Positions 7,348 through 9,284 of a stretch of 9,284 bases of DNA are shown here, piece by piece. Origin of the DNA: Pseudomonadota bacterium (GTDB lineage: Bacteria > Pseudomonadota > Alphaproteobacteria > Rhizobiales > Xanthobacteraceae); assembly GCA_023431725.1 (NCBI GenBank), contig JAEYVN010000481.1, forward strand, positions 1 through 9,284, read 5' to 3'. A program made the position numbers and the translations under genes. Under the pieces are notes generated by a model. The model searched no databases. It was not told the origin of the DNA and worked only from the letters and a program-made list of their open reading frames with translations. Numbering within the stretch: the stretch's first letter is position 1; each line of letters starts with the position of its first letter.

Positions 7348-8766
7348 ATGGCTCAATGTGAGATTTTACTCGGCCGACGGGGATTTATGGCGGGTGCCGG
7401 TCTGACGGCCCTGGTCACCGTACTTGGTGCATCCGGGAATCAGGCGAAGGCCCAGGTCACGGGACCAGCCGGGTCAGCCGAACTCCGCGCAAAAGCGGGA
7501 ACCACTCGTCTTCGGGGGCCCGCGCAGCCCGCGACGGCCATTGTCGGCTTTGGCGGCACAGTCCCTGGCCCGACACTTCGCATCCGGCGGGGTGAGGAAA
7601 TCCGAGCCCGGTTATTGAACGACTGGTCGGAACCAACGACGATTCACTGGCACGGGATGCGGGTTCCGAACGGCATGGACGGCGTCCCCTACCTCACCCA
7701 ATCGCCCATCGTGCCCGGCCAATCCTTCGACTATCGCTTCGTTGCCAGAGACGCCGGGACCTACTGGTACCACGCCGCACAGGTCACCCAGTTCGAGCGC
7801 GGCCTGAGCGGCCCGGTGATTGTCGAGGAAAACGAGCCCGTCGCTGTCGATCGCGACGTCCTACTGATGCTCGCCGATTGGCATCTCAGCGCGGACGGAT
7901 CGCTACAGAATGCAGGGAGCGGCGGCATGGGACAGACCGTTCTGACCGCCAATGGCGACACCCAAACGGCCGTTGCCGTGCGGCGCGGCGAGCGGGTTCG
8001 GCTCCGTCTGATCAACGCAACGGCCGGCCGCCTTTTACGGATCAGCGTCCCAGAGCAGACGGCATGGGTCATGGCCATCGACGGACAGCCGGCCGAGCCC
8101 TTCGTCGCTCATGATAGCCAGGTGATGATTGCTCCCGGAAACCGTGTGGACCTGTTCGTCGATATTGCCGAGAACGCAAAGGCTACCGTCCCTGTCGTTG
8201 TCGATACCGGGAACGGAGCTGGCACCCCGGTCGCCCGGCTGGACGTCAGCAACGAAGCGGCTGCGGGATCCTCCCGCGGCGCTCCCCGGCCACTGCCGCC
8301 CAATCCGCTTCCGGCGCGAATTGATTTGCGGAACGCCTTGCGCGTTCAGGCCCCGCTGGAAATCGTCCAAGATGCCGCCTCAGGCTCGACGACAAAAGAC
8401 GGGAAAAAAATCCCAGGAGGCAAAGCGCCGGCCGGCCCTGTTATTTCCAGCTGGACGCCGTTGGACGCGTTGACCGATAGGATCCCCACACCATCGTTTT
8501 CGGTGAAGCGGGATCGGCCGGTCACCCTCGCATTTGCAAACCCCGGCCCTCACGCTTCCGTGATTCACGTCCACGGACACGCCTTCCGCCTGCTGGACAA
8601 TCTAGACGACGGATGGAAACCATTCTGGCTGGACACCCTGCTCGTAGCGCCGCAGCAGACTGCACGGATCGCCTTCGTCGCCGACGCGCCGGGCAAATGG
8701 GCCATCACCCGACGCTCACTCTCCAATCCCACCCGTGAATCGCTGGCGTGGTTTGATGTGGCTTAA
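7348..8766 (+). CDS. Tat-exported multicopper-oxidase-fold protein lacking type 1 copper ligands
   Basis: The product is 472 residues. The start has GGAGG seven bases upstream and a twin-arginine signal: GRRGFM (9-14), a hydrophobic stretch (15-28) and Ala-Lys-Ala before Gln36. This implies folded export to the periplasm. Three cupredoxin domains can be traced: about 55-165 (Cu-oxidase_3-like), 170-300 and 370-470 (Cu-oxidase_2-like). Copper motif 1 is present (HWHG, His100/His102). Motif 2 keeps only its first histidine (WYHAA, His142; Ala144 replaces the second). Motif 3 keeps HVHGHAF (His407/His409), but Ser404 stands where the type 1 His is expected. The usual HCHxxxHxxxxM is replaced by ITRRSLSN (453-460) after GKW, so the type 1 Cys, His and Met ligands and two type 3 histidines are absent. 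The frame continues in the normal family ending (WFDVA), so this is not a frameshift. Laccase activity is unlikely. It may be a structural protein in the manner of FtsP/SufI or bind a single copper; its function is unknown. Confidence 0.85.
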   Translation: MAQCEILLGRRGFMAGAGLTALVTVLGASGNQAKAQVTGPAGSAELRAKAGTTRLRGPAQPATAIVGFGGTVPGPTLRIRRGEEIRARLLNDWSEPTTIHWHGMRVPNGMDGVPYLTQSPIVPGQSFDYRFVARDAGTYWYHAAQVTQFERGLSGPVIVEENEPVAVDRDVLLMLADWHLSADGSLQNAGSGGMGQTVLTANGDTQTAVAVRRGERVRLRLINATAGRLLRISVPEQTAWVMAIDGQPAEPFVAHDSQVMIAPGNRVDLFVDIAENAKATVPVVVDTGNGAGTPVARLDVSNEAAAGSSRGAPRPLPPNPLPARIDLRNALRVQAPLEIVQDAASGSTTKDGKKIPGGKAPAGPVISSWTPLDALTDRIPTPSFSVKRDRPVTLAFANPGPHASVIHVHGHAFRLLDNLDDGWKPFWLDTLLVAPQQTARIAFVADAPGKWAITRRSLSNPTRESLAWFDVA

Positions 8767-8782
8767 CCTTCGTCCGAAACCT

Positions 8783-9284
8783 TCAGCCTCCGAGTTCTGC
8801 ATAGAGGCGGCGATAGACGGGCCTGAGGGCTTCGGGCAGATCCTCGGCAATCATCCCTGGACCGGCCTCCCTGGCAGCCTCGCCGTGAATCCAGACCCCG
8901 GCCGCTGTTGCTTCGAATGCCGGCATCCCTTGGGCACACAGCCCGGCGATTATCCCGGCCAGGACGTCGCCCGCGCCGGCGGTAGCAAGATAGGGTGGAG
9001 CGTTATCGCTGATGAAGGCCTCACCATTAGGTGAGGAAATCACGCTGTCAGAACCTTTTAAGAGGATGACAGAATCTGTTTCATGTGAAGCACAGCGAGT
9101 CGCTTCAAGTTTTTGTTTAACTGAAGGAATTCGCTCTATTGATTTGAATAATCTAGAAAATTCACCATCGTGCGGGGTGAGAATCACTGTGGATTCCGGG
9201 TGATTCTTAACCTCTGTAAAGAGCTCGTTTGGATTTTCCCCAAAACTGGTGATGGCATCGGCGTCCAGTATTATAGTACGGTTC
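8783..9284 (-). CDS. nnrD: ADP-dependent NAD(P)H-hydrate dehydratase domain (C-terminal part of Nnr), partial
   Basis: The last 166 residues are visible; the 5' part lies beyond the right edge. The frame is open to the end of the window, so the GTG at 9187 is an internal valine and not a start. The enzyme repairs hydrated NAD(P)H, using ADP to dehydrate the S form. Motifs in order are ILDADA (5-10 of the fragment), VILTPHDGEF (33-42), ILLKGSD (73-79), NAPP (94-97) and TAGAGDVLAG (101-110), with the catalytic-type Asp106. In most bacteria this domain is fused to an N-terminal epimerase (YjeF_N); that part cannot be seen here. G+C is about 65% at 8761-9000 but about 44% at 9001-9284, an abrupt change within the coding sequence near the NAPP motif. 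It converges with the multicopper oxidase gene, leaving 16 bases between the stops and no terminator for either. Confidence 0.93.
   Translation of the reverse strand, partial: NRTIILDADAITSFGENPNELFTEVKNHPESTVILTPHDGEFSRLFKSIERIPSVKQKLEATRCASHETDSVILLKGSDSVISSPNGEAFISDNAPPYLATAGAGDVLAGIIAGLCAQGMPAFEATAAGVWIHGEAAREAGPGMIAEDLPEALRPVYRRLYAELGG

Noticed and set aside
8690..8766. Frameshift as the explanation for the missing HCH motif of the multicopper oxidase
   Set aside because: The annotated frame runs through APGKW to the usual WFDVA ending, and the other frames contain no HCHxxxH motif.

Overview
The window looks like chromosomal DNA of an alphaproteobacterium of the order Hyphomicrobiales, probably near Bradyrhizobium, Rhodopseudomonas or Afipia. 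This rests on the tig-clpP-clpX-lon order, a ClpX and Lon that read like the Bradyrhizobium-type proteins, high G+C, and a Bug-type solute-binding protein. The genus is an inference; no database search was made.

Layout, left to right. (1) 1-390, minus: the first 130 residues of a Bug/TctC-type periplasmic solute-binding protein, cut by the window edge. (2) 492-521: a strong intrinsic terminator for lon. (3) 549-7059, minus, transcribed right to left: tig (trigger factor), clpP, clpX and lon, the protein-folding and ATP-dependent proteolysis cluster. Two long leaders (2979-3308 before lon, 4584-4973 before clpX) hold promoter-like elements and inverted repeats. (4) 7130-7214, minus: tRNA-Leu(UAG), 70 bases upstream of tig. 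(5) 7348-8766, plus: a Tat-exported multicopper-oxidase-fold protein that lacks the type 1 copper ligands. (6) 8783-9284, minus: the C-terminal part of ADP-dependent NAD(P)H-hydrate dehydratase, cut by the right edge and ending 16 bases from the multicopper oxidase stop.

How the genes work together: trigger factor meets nascent chains at the ribosome exit. ClpX unfolds tagged substrates and feeds them to ClpP, and Lon degrades misfolded and regulatory proteins. The outer genes (Bug protein, multicopper oxidase, hydrate dehydratase) have no evident link to proteolysis.

I found no clearly new multi-gene system. The most interesting points are the multicopper-oxidase homologue that has lost its type 1 copper centre and part of its trinuclear site, an abrupt G+C drop (about 65% to about 44%) inside the hydrate dehydratase gene near position 9000, a GC-rich hairpin abutting the clpP ribosome binding site, and a nested inverted repeat downstream of clpX.
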